From: an archaeon
Lineage (GTDB): Archaea; Nanobdellota; Nanobdellia; Woesearchaeales; ARS49
Direction of reading: 5' to 3'
NCBI GenBank assembly: GCA_016213425.1
Contig: JACRAI010000029.1
Coordinates: forward strand, 1-16,420
Length of the DNA: 16,420 nucleotides
Of the stretch, positions 7,641 to 14,022 are shown piece after piece. The notes beneath the pieces were generated by a model. It ran no database searches and was not told where the DNA came from. It was given only the letters and a program-made list of their open reading frames with translations. The translations under genes were made by a program, and so were the position numbers. Within the stretch, counting starts at the first letter, position 1. Every line of letters starts with the position of its first letter.

Positions 7641-8581
7641 TTTTTCACTCCTTTACCAATCTCCCAAATGAAAGGAACCAATAATCTTGCTGGAAGAATA
7701 TACGGGTGTAATGCATCTACACCTAATGCTGAGACTACTCCGTCACACGCGTGGTATCCTCCTTCTGCGTCAGTCCAATGGCTTTCTCTACGATAATTTT
7801 TAAGTAAAAATCTAAGAATTGCAGGGGCAATTGCGGATAATAAAACTATACAATCCAAAGGATTGGGAAAATGATAGTCTGGCAAGTCTTCTTTTAAAGA
7901 TTTCAATTCAACATCATTCATTTGAGTGTAAGTTCTTACTTGTTCAAGAATAGTGTTTCTTGTTTCTTTATACTCATTTGTTGGTTGTTCATAAACTGCT
8001 AATTGTACAAAGCCAATAAACATTATTTTTTTAGTATTCATCCAGCTATCTTCCATATCTTTTCTTCTTTTAAAATAATTCTCGTAAGCTTTTAAGTGGC
8101 TTTCCATTAAACCTAGCATTGTGGTTTTTGTTAAGAGATCTATTGGTTCCATTACTCCTTCTTGATTATTGTACATCAAATATGAGAGAGCTAAGTCTTG
8201 AATGTTTAAACTTTCTTTGCCAAGTAGTTCTTCCAGTTTTGGTGAAGGATTTGTTCTAATTATTCCTTTAAGAGCTTCAGTTTCTTCTGCGCTAAGAGGT
8301 TTGTTAAAAGAATAAGTCACTCTGGCTCTGTTATCTACCAGCCCGGGATATTTTTCAAGTAAACTGCTGAAATCAACAGAATTATTGCTTTCTCCTGTTT
8401 CAAGATTTTTTAAAGTTTTATATAACTCTTTTATTTCTTCATTTGTTAAAACCTTATCTTTAACGCATTCCAGCATTTTTGTTTTATAATTCCTTTCCTG
8501 TTGACTAATCGAGTCTGCGCTTGCGTATGCTGGCAGAGCTAAGCTTGCAATTCCAATTAAAGAACTGATTATTTTTTTCAT
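7637..8581 (-). CDS. tandem paralog 2: exported, C-terminally anchored membrane protein
   Basis: At 314 aa this is the shortest intact member and a good reference for the family. The signal peptide covers about 1-22 (AYASA). The half-EF-hand-like module is K-D-K-V-L-T-N-E-E (D42, E49), YPGLVDNRARVTY is at 78-90, LNIQDLALSY at 125-134, W180-M-N at 180-182 and LPDYHFPN at 233-240. The first membrane segment is about 241-260, followed by WTDAEGGYHACD (269-280), LHPYILPARL (291-300) and a terminal KGVKK. The basic KNYRRE stretch after the first membrane segment suggests a cytoplasmic loop, which would put the approximately 220-residue N-terminal part outside. The codons for KGV provide AAAGGAGTG as the ribosome binding site for the next start. 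Confidence 0.88.
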   Translation of the reverse strand: MKKIISSLIGIASLALPAYASADSISQQERNYKTKMLECVKDKVLTNEEIKELYKTLKNLETGESNNSVDFSSLLEKYPGLVDNRARVTYSFNKPLSAEETEALKGIIRTNPSPKLEELLGKESLNIQDLALSYLMYNNQEGVMEPIDLLTKTTMLGLMESHLKAYENYFKRRKDMEDSWMNTKKIMFIGFVQLAVYEQPTNEYKETRNTILEQVRTYTQMNDVELKSLKEDLPDYHFPNPLDCIVLLSAIAPAILRFLLKNYRRESHWTDAEGGYHACDGVVSALGVDALHPYILPARLLVPFIWEIGKGVKK

Positions 8582-9615
8582 TTCACCAACCCCTTTAAAG
8601 TTTCATGAATTACTGGACCGGCAAGTCTTACGTAAAATACCCACGGAGCTAAAAGATCAATTCCGAAAGCTGAAGCAGCACAATCTAGTCCATGATACCA
8701 TTTATCTTCATCAGTCCATCTTTCATCATTTCTATACTTTTTAATGCAAGCTCTGACAATCAAAGGAAAAAATAAGGAAACTAAACTTAACGCAAGGCTT
8801 CTTCCTTTCGGAAAAGGATAATTGGGAAATTGTTCTTCTATAGACTGTGCTTTTATTTCTTTAACGCCAGTGTACTCTTTTAATTCGTGGAGAATATCTT
8901 TTTGTGCGGCTTCAAAATTATTAGGAACTGTTGCAAGCCAAATAAAAAGTCCTGGGCTGAAAGATTTATTGAATCTTTCTTTTTTATTATTAAAAATGCT
9001 CGTCTCAAACTCAATCGCATACGCAATATATTTTTCGTATGTTGAACTGTGTTTTTTTAACTTTTTTTTTATGAGTTCTTGATTCTTTTTTTCTTCAAAA
9101 GTCAAAGTGTTTGATTCACCAGTAGGTTCTTTATCATAATAAGCAATCGTTAAACTTCTTAAAGTTAAAGTTTCATTCAACATTTTTTTTAACTCTTCAT
9201 TGCCTGATTTTTCTAAAACGCTTCTTAACATTTCTTGTTCTTCTGTATTCAAAACTTGTTCAGGATTGTAAGTAAATCTTGCTTTTTCATCAATTAAGCC
9301 AGGGTAATTGTTCGTGATTTTTTCTAAATCTTCCTTTTTTTCTTCATTTATTTTTGTAGAATTTTTATTATTCAAAAGAATTTCATTTTTTGATAAAAAA
9401 GACTGAAGTTCAAAAACTTCATCTAAAGTAAGAATGTTATCATTTAATTTTTCAAGAACTTTTTCCTTGTATTTTTGTTCTAGTGCTTGATAAGGATCTT
9501 GTGTTTTAGCATTCAAACTAGAATAATTCATGACTCCAGAAAAAGCTAGCGCTGTAATCGTGCATTTGCTTACTTTCTGGATTGTGCATTTTTTGAAGTA
9601 CTTCAGTACGTTCAT
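8578..9615 (-). CDS. tandem paralog 1: exported, C-terminally anchored membrane protein
   Basis: This 345-aa protein is first in the array and directly downstream of the AAA+ ATPase gene, with an ATGA overlap. Its N-terminus is longer and more basic than in the others (MNVLKYFKKC, two Cys residues, then TITALAFSGVMNYSSLNA), with possible cleavage after A36. Family landmarks are N-D-N-I-L-T-L-D-E (D59 to E66), YPGLIDEKARFTY (104-116), LTLRSLTIAY (150-159), FNNKKERF, EEQFPNYPFPK (250-260), a first membrane segment at about 262-279, WTDEDKWYHGLD (300-311), PWVFYVRL and KGLVK. The usual HP is AP here. An internal start nearer the hydrophobic core is possible, but none is clearly better. Function is unknown. 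Confidence 0.86.
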   Translation of the reverse strand: MNVLKYFKKCTIQKVSKCTITALAFSGVMNYSSLNAKTQDPYQALEQKYKEKVLEKLNDNILTLDEVFELQSFLSKNEILLNNKNSTKINEEKKEDLEKITNNYPGLIDEKARFTYNPEQVLNTEEQEMLRSVLEKSGNEELKKMLNETLTLRSLTIAYYDKEPTGESNTLTFEEKKNQELIKKKLKKHSSTYEKYIAYAIEFETSIFNNKKERFNKSFSPGLFIWLATVPNNFEAAQKDILHELKEYTGVKEIKAQSIEEQFPNYPFPKGRSLALSLVSLFFPLIVRACIKKYRNDERWTDEDKWYHGLDCAASAFGIDLLAPWVFYVRLAGPVIHETLKGLVK

Positions 9616-10952
9616 ATTAGTTCTATTTTTCCTTTAATAAATCTATCAAGGGCTTCGTAAAAGTCGTCTTTTGTTAAAGGCTTATCTGGATTTTGTTTAT
9701 AAGAAATATGACGAGCAGTTTTAACAATTGTTTCAATATCGCTTCCTGTAGCATCTGCATTTTTTTCTTCGAGCTTTGAAACAATTTCTCTGATATCTAA
9801 ATCGTGGCTTACTCCAACGTTGTAAAGTTTTGTCTTAAAAATTTCTATTTTTTTATCAAAGCCAGGTACAGGAACGTAAATCTTAACATCAAATCTTCTT
9901 ATAACCGCAGGATCAAAAACTTCTGCTAGGTTTGTTGAACCCATAACTAAAACGTAGCCATCTTCTCCGTTTTTTCCACTCTCGCTCAATTGAGTCATTT
10001 GAGCAAGCCATTCTTCAGTTGCAGCAGCTGTTTCTCTTTCTGCACCGCCCTCTCTATAATTTCTTCTTGCAGCTAATCGAGTCATTTCGTCAAAATAAAG
10101 TATTGCATTACCTTCTTTTTTAGCTGTTGAGAAGATTCTTAAAATTTCTCTAGCAGCTCTTCCTAAGTACATATCAAAGATTTCTGGAGTGTTCACATAA
10201 AAAAAAGAAACAACCGTCTCTTTCTTTGCTGCTTCAGTGAGCATTTGTGATGCATATCTTGCACTTGCTTGAGCAATCATTGATTTTCCAACACCAGATT
10301 TTCCGTGCAAAAGTATTGCTTTGTAAGGATCTATGCCTTTAGCCATCATTTTTTTTCTTTCAATCGGATTAAAAACTTTAAGAGCATCTTTAACAAGTTC
10401 TATTTCTTTTTCTAAACCACCAATTACTTGAATTCTATGATCATTTTTTGTTTCTTTATTTCTTTCAAAACTGAACTTTGGAAGTTCTTTAAGAGGTTTA
10501 CCTGCTTGTAAAATTTTAACGATAAAACCACCATCATAAACTGCAATGTCATGTTCGTTAACTGCGTTTGGGTCTAAGTAATCTGAATCTATTGCAGCAT
10601 ATAATTCATCGCCTTCCTTGTCAACGATGCAAGTATAAGTTTCTCTCTCCAATTCATCTAAATGTACTGGCTTCTTATCAAAAATTTTTTTAATAGTAAC
10701 AACTGGCTTGCCTAGAATGTCTGTATCTTTGATTGTTGCTAAAGTTTTTTTCTCAAAGAGTTCATTTGATTCCTCTTCAGCCTCTTCTTCATCGCTATCT
10801 TCTTCCACAGGTTTTTCTGGAGTTGCTAATTGTTTTTCTAAGTCATTTGAAAGTCCTTCTGTAAATGCAGTCACTATATTCTTAGGAGGCACTTCTGAAG
10901 AACTGCCAGTTTTACTTGCATACTCTTTCCAAGCAGGTGTTTTTTTACTCAT
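9612..10952 (-). CDS. AAA+ ATPase, PAN/Vps4-like, with acidic N-terminal region
   Basis: This 446-aa protein has one AAA+ module. Walker A is GKSGVGKS (217-224, in place of the usual GPPGTGKT), Walker B is ILYFDE (284-289), sensor 1 is MGSTN (337-341), arginine fingers are in DPAVIRRFD (347-355) and the C-terminal helical subdomain starts GSDIETIV (403-410). IGGLEKEI (177-184) matches the segment before the ATPase core in PAN, Rpt and Cdc48 proteins. All residues needed for ATP hydrolysis appear present. Residues 48-64 are strongly acidic. Residues about 95-150 (YTCIVDKEGDELYAAI...DGGFIVKIL) are beta-rich and could be a small OB-like fold, which is inference. The IRRFD finger without Gly is more like Vps4/katanin than proteasomal ATPases. 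It is predicted cytoplasmic. It overlaps both neighbours by ATGA, so it likely acts with the helical proteins upstream and the membrane paralogs downstream, for example in remodelling or assembly. Confidence 0.9.
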   Translation of the reverse strand: MSKKTPAWKEYASKTGSSSEVPPKNIVTAFTEGLSNDLEKQLATPEKPVEEDSDEEEAEEESNELFEKKTLATIKDTDILGKPVVTIKKIFDKKPVHLDELERETYTCIVDKEGDELYAAIDSDYLDPNAVNEHDIAVYDGGFIVKILQAGKPLKELPKFSFERNKETKNDHRIQVIGGLEKEIELVKDALKVFNPIERKKMMAKGIDPYKAILLHGKSGVGKSMIAQASARYASQMLTEAAKKETVVSFFYVNTPEIFDMYLGRAAREILRIFSTAKKEGNAILYFDEMTRLAARRNYREGGAERETAAATEEWLAQMTQLSESGKNGEDGYVLVMGSTNLAEVFDPAVIRRFDVKIYVPVPGFDKKIEIFKTKLYNVGVSHDLDIREIVSKLEEKNADATGSDIETIVKTARHISYKQNPDKPLTKDDFYEALDRFIKGKIELI

Positions 10953-11911
10953 ACTTTTACTTTAGACGCTTTGTTCTTTTCTTCTTCAACTGCTTGAGTT
11001 TTGTGAACTTGTGCAACTGCTTTTTCTAACTCTGCAGTGCAAGCATTTATTGTCTCAACTGTTTCAGGGCTTGCAATTAAGTGATTCTGCATTTTTTGTA
11101 ATGCTTGCAATCCTGCTTTTGTTGTTTCAGTACATTGTACTGTTAATTGTCTAATCATATCCGGCGCTTGAATCGCTAACTCATCCATTGTTCCGTAATC
11201 GTATGCGCTTTGAATCATCATTGTTAATGGTTCTTTTACAGACATAAATCCTGAGTATTGTATTGCTGCTGAATCATATGTTTCTGCACCTATTTTTGCA
11301 TAGGTGTAAAGCATTTTGCATACAGATTCACATCCATTATACTCGTTTTTTAATGCATTTAGCATCCCTTGTTTTTTTCTTTCTCTTTCTTCTTCAGTTA
11401 ATGTTCCTGTTGTGAAATCAAAGAATTCTTTTAAATCACTGTCCATTTCCATGTAAGTTCTCTCGTTTAATTCTTCTCTTAACCTGTTTGCGTCCCAGTT
11501 TTCTCCTTCTGCTTTATGAATAACTTTTTCTAGTTCTTCTTTTCTTTCTTTTTGAGCAGCGATTGTTGCATGAAGTAAAGTAATACTGTCCTTTATCGTG
11601 TTTAAGTATTCTCTAAAATTAGCTTCCATTTTATCTAAAGGATTGTAGTGAACACTTTTCTCGTATGCGTCAGCAAAGTAATTTCCTCCTAAAAAATTAG
11701 GGAGGTTTGACAATACTTTGTAAGTTCCTTTCTTAAAATTATCAATTGGTCCTATGGCTGCAAGCTTGCTTAAAACACTTTTGTCTCCTGCAACTGAACC
11801 AACTTCTTTACACAATTGTTCTAAATTTTTCTTTTGTGTAATTATGTTGTCCATTACTTTTTTAACGTCACGATCTACCTTTAATTGTTTTTTTTCTTTT
11901 CTATGATCCAT
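10949..11911 (-). CDS. helical cytoplasmic protein, unrecognised (remote TelA-like layout)
   Basis: This 320-aa protein has no signal peptide and no membrane segment and is almost entirely helix-forming. A basic N-terminus (DHRKEKKQLK) is followed by long amphipathic helices. Residues about 90-140 (LDKMEANFREYLNTIKDS and AAQKERKEELEKVI) are coiled-coil-like. After a glycine/threonine turn (FDFTTGTLTEEE) come further helices rich in Ala, Met and Thr up to about residue 300. The layout, a chain of long helices without catalytic motifs, reminds me of the TelA/KlaA toxic-anion-resistance family, but I see no diagnostic motif and treat this as weak. The start is strongly supported by GAGGAGG 7 nt upstream, made by the last Glu codons of the previous gene. 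The gene sits between a membrane-associated protein and an AAA+ ATPase, which suggests a scaffold or ATPase partner (inference). Confidence 0.85.
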   Translation of the reverse strand: MDHRKEKKQLKVDRDVKKVMDNIITQKKNLEQLCKEVGSVAGDKSVLSKLAAIGPIDNFKKGTYKVLSNLPNFLGGNYFADAYEKSVHYNPLDKMEANFREYLNTIKDSITLLHATIAAQKERKEELEKVIHKAEGENWDANRLREELNERTYMEMDSDLKEFFDFTTGTLTEEERERKKQGMLNALKNEYNGCESVCKMLYTYAKIGAETYDSAAIQYSGFMSVKEPLTMMIQSAYDYGTMDELAIQAPDMIRQLTVQCTETTKAGLQALQKMQNHLIASPETVETINACTAELEKAVAQVHKTQAVEEEKNKASKVKV

Positions 11912-11913
11912 TT

Positions 11914-13611
11914 TTATTCCTCCTCGCTAATTAATGATTTTAAGTCTTCAACGACTTTTTTTGTTTTACGATCTTTAATATTATATTTGCTTATCAGCTC
12001 TTTTGTTATTTCTTCCGCTTGATTTCTTGCTTGAAGAGCGCTTTTATGATCTCCTTTTTTTGCACATTCTCTTCCTAAGTTTACAAGTTGATCTCGTGTT
12101 TTTATTTGGTCCATTAAATCTTGAATTGAACCAAGCAACAAATTATGCCCGAAAACACCAACTCGGTTTTTTAATTGCTTATAATCAGAATTCTTGAATA
12201 ACTCAATTATTTTATCTCCTAACTTTTGTTTGATTGAAATTAATTCTTTGCTCGGCTGTAAAATGTTTTCTATATTTGTAGGAAGTTCCAGTTCGAATTG
12301 TTTTTGATTGACGTACACGTAATTTTTAGTGATTGTGCTTAAGTTATCAGTATAATCTAGACGTACATTGCCTAATCCTTGTTCTACAAATGCCTTTAAT
12401 GGTAAAGGTAAATATCCTGAAGTAAAAGAATCTCCAAATGTTTCACAGATCGTTTTTGATTTCCCTCCCTCAGCCCATAGTGAAGGTGAAGGATGTAGAG
12501 TTCCTCTTCTATCAACAAAAACTCTTGAAGGTAATTGAATTTGAATGTCTTTGTCTTTTTGTTTTAAAATATTTTCTAGTTCTGTTTTTTCTTCATCATT
12601 TAATTCATATAATTCTTTTTTTAAATCAAGAGAATTGTCGTAGAGTTCACCTAAAAATTTTAATAATTTTTCTTTGTTATTTAAACTTACTTTTATTTCT
12701 TCATCTCTTGCTTTTTCTTTTTGTGCTTTTCCGTACGTGTACTGTCTTAATTTTCCTATAAGATCTTTGTTAATTTTGAACAAATATTCGAGTTTGCTTC
12801 CGGACTTGCTCGTGCCATCTACTATAAATTCATAATTACCATTTTCTTTCTGCACTCTTTCAACTAGCACAGCTTCAGTGAATATGCCGTCTGTTGATGG
12901 ATGGAAAAATTTGTAGGAATGAATCTCTTTTTTTGAACTTTTTTCTAAGTCTTTCTCAGCATTATAATTTTTGAATTTGTAATAAACATCTTTAGCTAAA
13001 AAAGATTTGTTTTCTTTTTTTGAGGATTTTAATGCAAGTAATGCAGGATAAGCAAGCAATCCTAGGGGTCCTAAAAGCACTGTTGCTCCTCCAGCAACTG
13101 CTGCAAAGCCAAATTCATCTACGTTATCATAAATTATTTTTCCAACTGGCTTATTTGTAGGTGCTTCTTTATTTGCAACTTGTTCAGTTAAGTAAAACCA
13201 TCCATTCTTTTCTTCGATTAAGTAATGTGTTGCTTTATTAGCATCAACAGTTGGTTTAAGAAATGCTTCAAGAGTTGATGGGGCAACTGTAACAAAAGAA
13301 GCATCAAGCTTAACTTTATCACCGGGGCTAAAGTCATCTTTTTCTAAACGTTCAAAAGATGCATCTAGGCTTTGAGTGAACTCTTTTGATATTTTTGCTA
13401 AACTTTCAATATCTTGTCTTAATGATGGTGCTGAAGGAAAACCTGTACTAGAAATGTGGCATTCAAGTTCTTTACCTATTTTTTCAGAAGCTCTTTCGAG
13501 ATATTTGAGCTCAGACTCCATAACTCCAGATAATTTTTCATTAAAAATTTTTAAGCAGGATGCTAAATCACTCAAGTACACTTTCAAATCATTTCCTTTT
13601 AGCACATACAT
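11914..13611 (-). CDS. unrecognised 565-aa protein with one hydrophobic segment; first gene of the operon
   Basis: Residues 1-90 are helical with heptad-like spacing. Residues 91-145 are beta-rich (SPGDKVKLDASFVTV... and NGWFYLTEQ), possibly a small barrel. Residues 168-194 (FGFAAVAGG followed by ATVLLGPLGLLAYP) form a Gly/Ala/Leu-rich hydrophobic segment that could insert into or cross the membrane. A second mixed region follows. Residues about 290-350 are highly charged and coiled-coil-like, and 358-450 are beta-rich again (QIQLPSRVFVDRRGTLHP). The last 57 residues (ECAKKGDHKSALQARNQA...) resemble a TPR- or MIT-like helical pair, which is inference. There is no signal peptide. The start is well supported by GGTGAGG 8 nt upstream and a TATA box further upstream. 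As first gene of a co-oriented operon it may link the AAA+ ATPase to the membrane. I do not recognise a family. Confidence 0.85.
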   Translation of the reverse strand: MYVLKGNDLKVYLSDLASCLKIFNEKLSGVMESELKYLERASEKIGKELECHISSTGFPSAPSLRQDIESLAKISKEFTQSLDASFERLEKDDFSPGDKVKLDASFVTVAPSTLEAFLKPTVDANKATHYLIEEKNGWFYLTEQVANKEAPTNKPVGKIIYDNVDEFGFAAVAGGATVLLGPLGLLAYPALLALKSSKKENKSFLAKDVYYKFKNYNAEKDLEKSSKKEIHSYKFFHPSTDGIFTEAVLVERVQKENGNYEFIVDGTSKSGSKLEYLFKINKDLIGKLRQYTYGKAQKEKARDEEIKVSLNNKEKLLKFLGELYDNSLDLKKELYELNDEEKTELENILKQKDKDIQIQLPSRVFVDRRGTLHPSPSLWAEGGKSKTICETFGDSFTSGYLPLPLKAFVEQGLGNVRLDYTDNLSTITKNYVYVNQKQFELELPTNIENILQPSKELISIKQKLGDKIIELFKNSDYKQLKNRVGVFGHNLLLGSIQDLMDQIKTRDQLVNLGRECAKKGDHKSALQARNQAEEITKELISKYNIKDRKTKKVVEDLKSLISEEE

Positions 13612-13619
13612 TTTGTCTT

Positions 13620-13626
13620 CCTCACC
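13620..13626 (-). promoter_or_regulatory. ribosome binding site of the first operon gene
   Basis: The minus strand reads GGTGAGG, 8 nt before the ATG at 13611. This is close to the archaeal anti-Shine-Dalgarno complement GGAGGTGA and fixes the start of the 565-aa gene. Confidence 0.8.
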
Positions 13627-13658
13627 AAATATTTGTCACGATATAGAAATAACGTTAA

Positions 13659-13666
13659 ATTTATAA
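13659..13666 (-). promoter_or_regulatory. TATA box of the long minus-strand operon
   Basis: The minus strand reads TTATAAAT. The usual archaeal spacing predicts transcription starting near 13636, giving a leader of about 25 nt that contains the GGTGAGG ribosome binding site. This is the only convincing promoter I see for the whole cluster down to position 72. A 6-bp inverted repeat (TGTCAC at 13634-13639, GTGACA at 13675-13680) brackets the box and predicted start. Confidence 0.5.
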
Positions 13667-13680
13667 TTCTTGTTGTGACA

Positions 13681-13815
13681 TAACACGGCAAAAAACAAGC
13701 ATTTTTAATTGAATAATATTATTTGGTTCAAACTTTTCTAAAGTTTGATCAAAGGAGACTGGGAGGATTTCTCTTCGTTCAATCCTCCGGGCTGAATCAT
13801 AAATAGTTTATATTT
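13681..13815. other. non-coding stretch with two hairpins
   Basis: No open frame here looks like a gene. The stretch holds a nine-pair hairpin (TCAAACTTT at 13728-13736 and AAAGTTTGA at 13740-13748, loop TCT). It also holds an eight-pair hairpin (GGAGGATT 13762-13769, AATCCTCC 13781-13788, 11-nt loop with TCTTCG), a 12-bp palindrome AATAATATTATT (13712-13723) and a run of six T on the minus strand at 13690-13695. It lies 3' of the 45-aa mini-gene and upstream of the operon promoter. It could be the structured 3' end of the mini-gene transcript with an oligo-T stop, or a small RNA. I see no C/D or H/ACA box signature I trust. Confidence 0.5.
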
Positions 13816-13953
13816 TTATTGTTCGTGATCTCCGTGAGCGCAGCAACTTTCCATTTTTCTCGGAGGAGTTCCTTTATCGTATTCTTCTAGAAGCTCCATG
13901 ATTTCTTTCAAAGGATCTTTCTTTTTTTTCTTGTCTGTTGTTTTAACTTTCAT
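13816..13953 (-). CDS. predicted 45-aa Lys- and Cys/His-rich small protein
   Basis: A short frame encodes M-K-V-K-T-T-D followed by a lysine run. An amphipathic helix (DPLKEIMELLEEYDKG) comes next, and the protein ends in ESCCAHGDHEQ, where two Cys and two His (C-C-x-H-x-x-H) could bind a metal. The evidence for a real gene is the TATA box at 13975-13983, centred about 26 bp before the ATG. That is the geometry of an archaeal leaderless mRNA, and no Shine-Dalgarno is present, as expected for leaderless translation. It is transcribed in the same direction as the epimerase upstream and the operon downstream but appears to be its own unit. The family is not recognised; a small metal-binding or regulatory protein is possible. 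Confidence 0.55.
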   Translation of the reverse strand: MKVKTTDKKKKKDPLKEIMELLEEYDKGTPPRKMESCCAHGDHEQ

Positions 13954-13974
13954 AAATTGATTATTGTTTATTAG

Positions 13975-13983
13975 ATATAAAAA
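13975..13983 (-). promoter_or_regulatory. TATA box of the 45-aa gene
   Basis: The minus strand reads TTTTTATAT, centred about 26 bp upstream of the ATG at 13953. This predicts transcription starting at or next to the start codon. Confidence 0.5.
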
Positions 13984-14022
13984 TGTTTTGGGTTTTTAGT
14001 TTAGAGCAAATTGATTTGAAGT

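Noticed and set aside
464..9615. CRISPR array or DNA-level tandem repeat behind the roughly 1-kb periodicity
   Set aside because: The repeats are protein-level paralogs with low nucleotide identity. There are no short direct repeats with regular spacers.
464..9615. Calling the array proteins calcium-binding EF-hand or dockerin proteins
   Set aside because: Only the second half of the loop is conserved; the acidic residues at positions 1 and 3 are missing and there is no second copy of the motif.
12438..12761. Plus-strand 107-aa hydrophobic frame that looks like a membrane protein
   Set aside because: It is antisense to the 565-aa gene. Its Leu/Phe/Ile richness comes from the complement of Lys/Glu codons, and no promoter or ribosome binding site supports it.
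13728..13795. C/D box or H/ACA guide RNA
   Set aside because: A CTGA occurs near 13791, but no matching C box, kink-turn or ACA at the right distance is visible on either strand.
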